Shown here: positions 22,112-22,894 of the stretch, one piece after another | How positions within the stretch are numbered: the first letter of the stretch is position 1 | Layout of the letters: each line of letters begins with the position of its first letter | Source: Chloracidobacterium sp. UBA7659 | Lineage (GTDB): Bacteria > Acidobacteriota > Blastocatellia > Pyrinomonadales > Pyrinomonadaceae | DNA length: 22,894 nt | Reading direction: 5' to 3' | Assembly: GCA_002483395.1 (NCBI GenBank) | Contig: DLHV01000074.1 | Coordinates: 10,708 to 33,601 of the forward strand | Notes under the pieces: generated by a model | What the model saw: only the letters and a program-made list of their open reading frames with translations | The model's database searches: none | What the model was told of the DNA's origin: nothing | Made by a program: the position numbers and the translations under genes

Positions 22112-22894
22112 ATGGTTCTTCTCGTTCAGACTGATAGTCAAACGTTGAAATTCGACATTGACGCTCCGATCGACATCTCGATCCCGCTTAATTTCAACGG
22201 CCCGCAGCCAAATGCGTACGGGGTCGAACCGGCGGCGTCAAGACCTGTCAAAGCGGGTGAACTTGTCGGCGACACACGGCTCGGTGGCAGTGTGAATTTC
22301 GAGCAGTATACATTCATCCCCCACTGCAACGGCACGCACACGGAGTGCGTCGGACACATTACAAACGAGCGGATTTCGGTGCGCGATTGTTTGCAGGACG
22401 TGTTCATTCCGGCGGTGCTGATATCGGTCGACCCCGAATGGACAGGTCAATCGGACGATCTGGTGATAACGCGCAATGCGATCGAGGGCTCTATCAAGTC
22501 AGAACCGGGAGCGGTGACGGCTGCGGTAGTTGGCTCCCTACCACTCGCTGCTCTCACCACCCCGTCAGCCGAAGCGGCTGCCACCCCTCCTCAGACAGGA
22601 GGGGAGTTCTTTGGTACCGACAAGGCTCTGATCGTCCGCACGCTCCCAAATGACGACAGCAAGCTAACGCGCGAATACGGCGATGTGATCCCTCCGTATT
22701 TCTCGACCGATGCGATGCAGTACATCGTCGATTGCGGCTTCAAACATTTGCTCGTCGATCTTCCGTCGATCGACCGCATATTCGACGAAGGAAAGGTCCT
22801 AAATCACCGTATTTTCTGGAATGTTGAGGAAGGAAGCTTTGAAACCAACGTGAATACACGGTTGAACAGCACGATTACTGAGTTGACCTATGTC
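22112..22894 (+). CDS. Cyclase family protein, probable kynurenine formamidase-like hydrolase, 3' end beyond window
   Basis: 261 codons visible, open to the last base. Metal-dependent cyclase/arylformamidase family (PF04199): DISIPLNFNGPQPNAYG near the N-terminus and the metal motif HCNGTHTECVGH (about 71-82), equivalent to HxGTHxDxPxH. LIVRTLPNDDS, PPYFSTDAMQYIV, LLVDLPSIDR and LNHRIFW follow. In the context of kmo and kynU the likely reaction is hydrolysis of N-formylkynurenine, as done by KynB, but the Glu in THTE and the overall sequence mark a distinct branch, so I give no symbol. Residues about 130-165 do not fit the family. They correspond to palindromic repeats (units D and A) placed in frame between NAIEGSI and TDKALIVRTL. 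The ATG at 22112 has only a weak ribosome site. Confidence 0.88.
   Translation, partial: MVLLVQTDSQTLKFDIDAPIDISIPLNFNGPQPNAYGVEPAASRPVKAGELVGDTRLGGSVNFEQYTFIPHCNGTHTECVGHITNERISVRDCLQDVFIPAVLISVDPEWTGQSDDLVITRNAIEGSIKSEPGAVTAAVVGSLPLAALTTPSAEAAATPPQTGGEFFGTDKALIVRTLPNDDSKLTREYGDVIPPYFSTDAMQYIVDCGFKHLLVDLPSIDRIFDEGKVLNHRIFWNVEEGSFETNVNTRLNSTITELTYV
22497..22555 (+). repeat. Unit D palindromic repeat inside the cyclase gene
   Basis: Starts GTCAGAACC like unit B. It contains GGTAG/CTACC and GGCTCCCTACCACTCGC, whose reverse complement resembles the TAGGGAG core of unit C. Translated SEPGAVTAAVVGSLPLAAL. The boundaries are approximate. Confidence 0.55.
22556..22607 (-). repeat. Unit A palindromic repeat inside the cyclase gene, reverse orientation
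   Basis: Reverse complement of the kynU/kmo unit A: stems AGCCG-AAG-CGGCT and CCCCTCCT/AGGAGGGG. Translated TTPSAEAAATPPQTGGEF, a different peptide from the other copies because strand and frame differ. Confidence 0.9.

Noticed and set aside
18884..22607. CRISPR array explanation for the repeated palindromes
   Set aside because: The copies are irregularly spaced, inverted relative to one another, embedded in conserved enzymes and lack unique spacers or cas genes.

Overview
The window reads as a chromosomal segment of a free-living, secretion-rich, Gram-negative-type bacterium of roughly 55% GC (estimated by eye). Acidobacteriota (Blastocatellia-like) is my best guess. It rests on the mix of genes: GH92 mannosidase with discoidin module, Tat-exported DUF1501 protein, sortilin-like BNR protein, NrfHA, and a bacterial kynurenine pathway with KMO, KynU, 3-hydroxyanthranilate dioxygenase and ACMSD. 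It also rests on the density of dispersed palindromic repeats. This is inference: there is no rRNA or phylogenetic marker here, and I see no tRNA, CRISPR or phage gene.

Layout. Bases 3-1943 hold the 3' part of a GH92 glycoside hydrolase with C-terminal chitobiase-like and F5/8-type modules. Bases 1951-2683 hold a RAYT (REP-associated tyrosine transposase) bracketed by REP-like repeats, two direct copies upstream and two inverted copies downstream. Then come a 2-oxoglutarate/Fe(II) oxygenase (-), the nrfH-nrfA pair for ammonia-forming nitrite reduction (NrfA has five CxxCH motifs and no CxxCK), a terminator, a DUF1501 protein, a long inverted repeat and a methyltransferase. DUF1877 lies downstream of argG on the minus strand, and argH diverges from argG. 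A multi-hairpin repeat then abuts 3-hydroxyanthranilate 3,4-dioxygenase. After DUF3224, a glycolipid-binding-like protein and a 1149-residue VPS10/BNR-repeat exported protein with its own terminator, the right end carries ACMSD, a secreted NTF2-like protein, kynureninase, kynurenine 3-monooxygenase, an unidentified 203-residue protein and a cyclase-family (kynurenine formamidase-like) gene that runs off the end.

Together the right half encodes formylkynurenine -> kynurenine -> 3-hydroxykynurenine -> 3-hydroxyanthranilate -> ACMS -> 2-aminomuconate semialdehyde. Only tryptophan 2,3-dioxygenase and the steps after ACMSD are not seen. ArgG and ArgH complete arginine synthesis from citrulline.

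The most striking signal is a set of palindromic repeat families inserted in frame inside the coding sequences of three kynurenine-pathway genes. KynU carries a 32-codon insert, KMO three separate inserts, and the cyclase about 36 codons. The same repeat units occur in both orientations and different reading frames, and a relative of one lies in the argG-argH intergenic region. This resembles the Rickettsia palindromic elements that add peptides to proteins, but the sequences are unrelated to any I can name. Whether the family is already described cannot be settled from the sequence alone.
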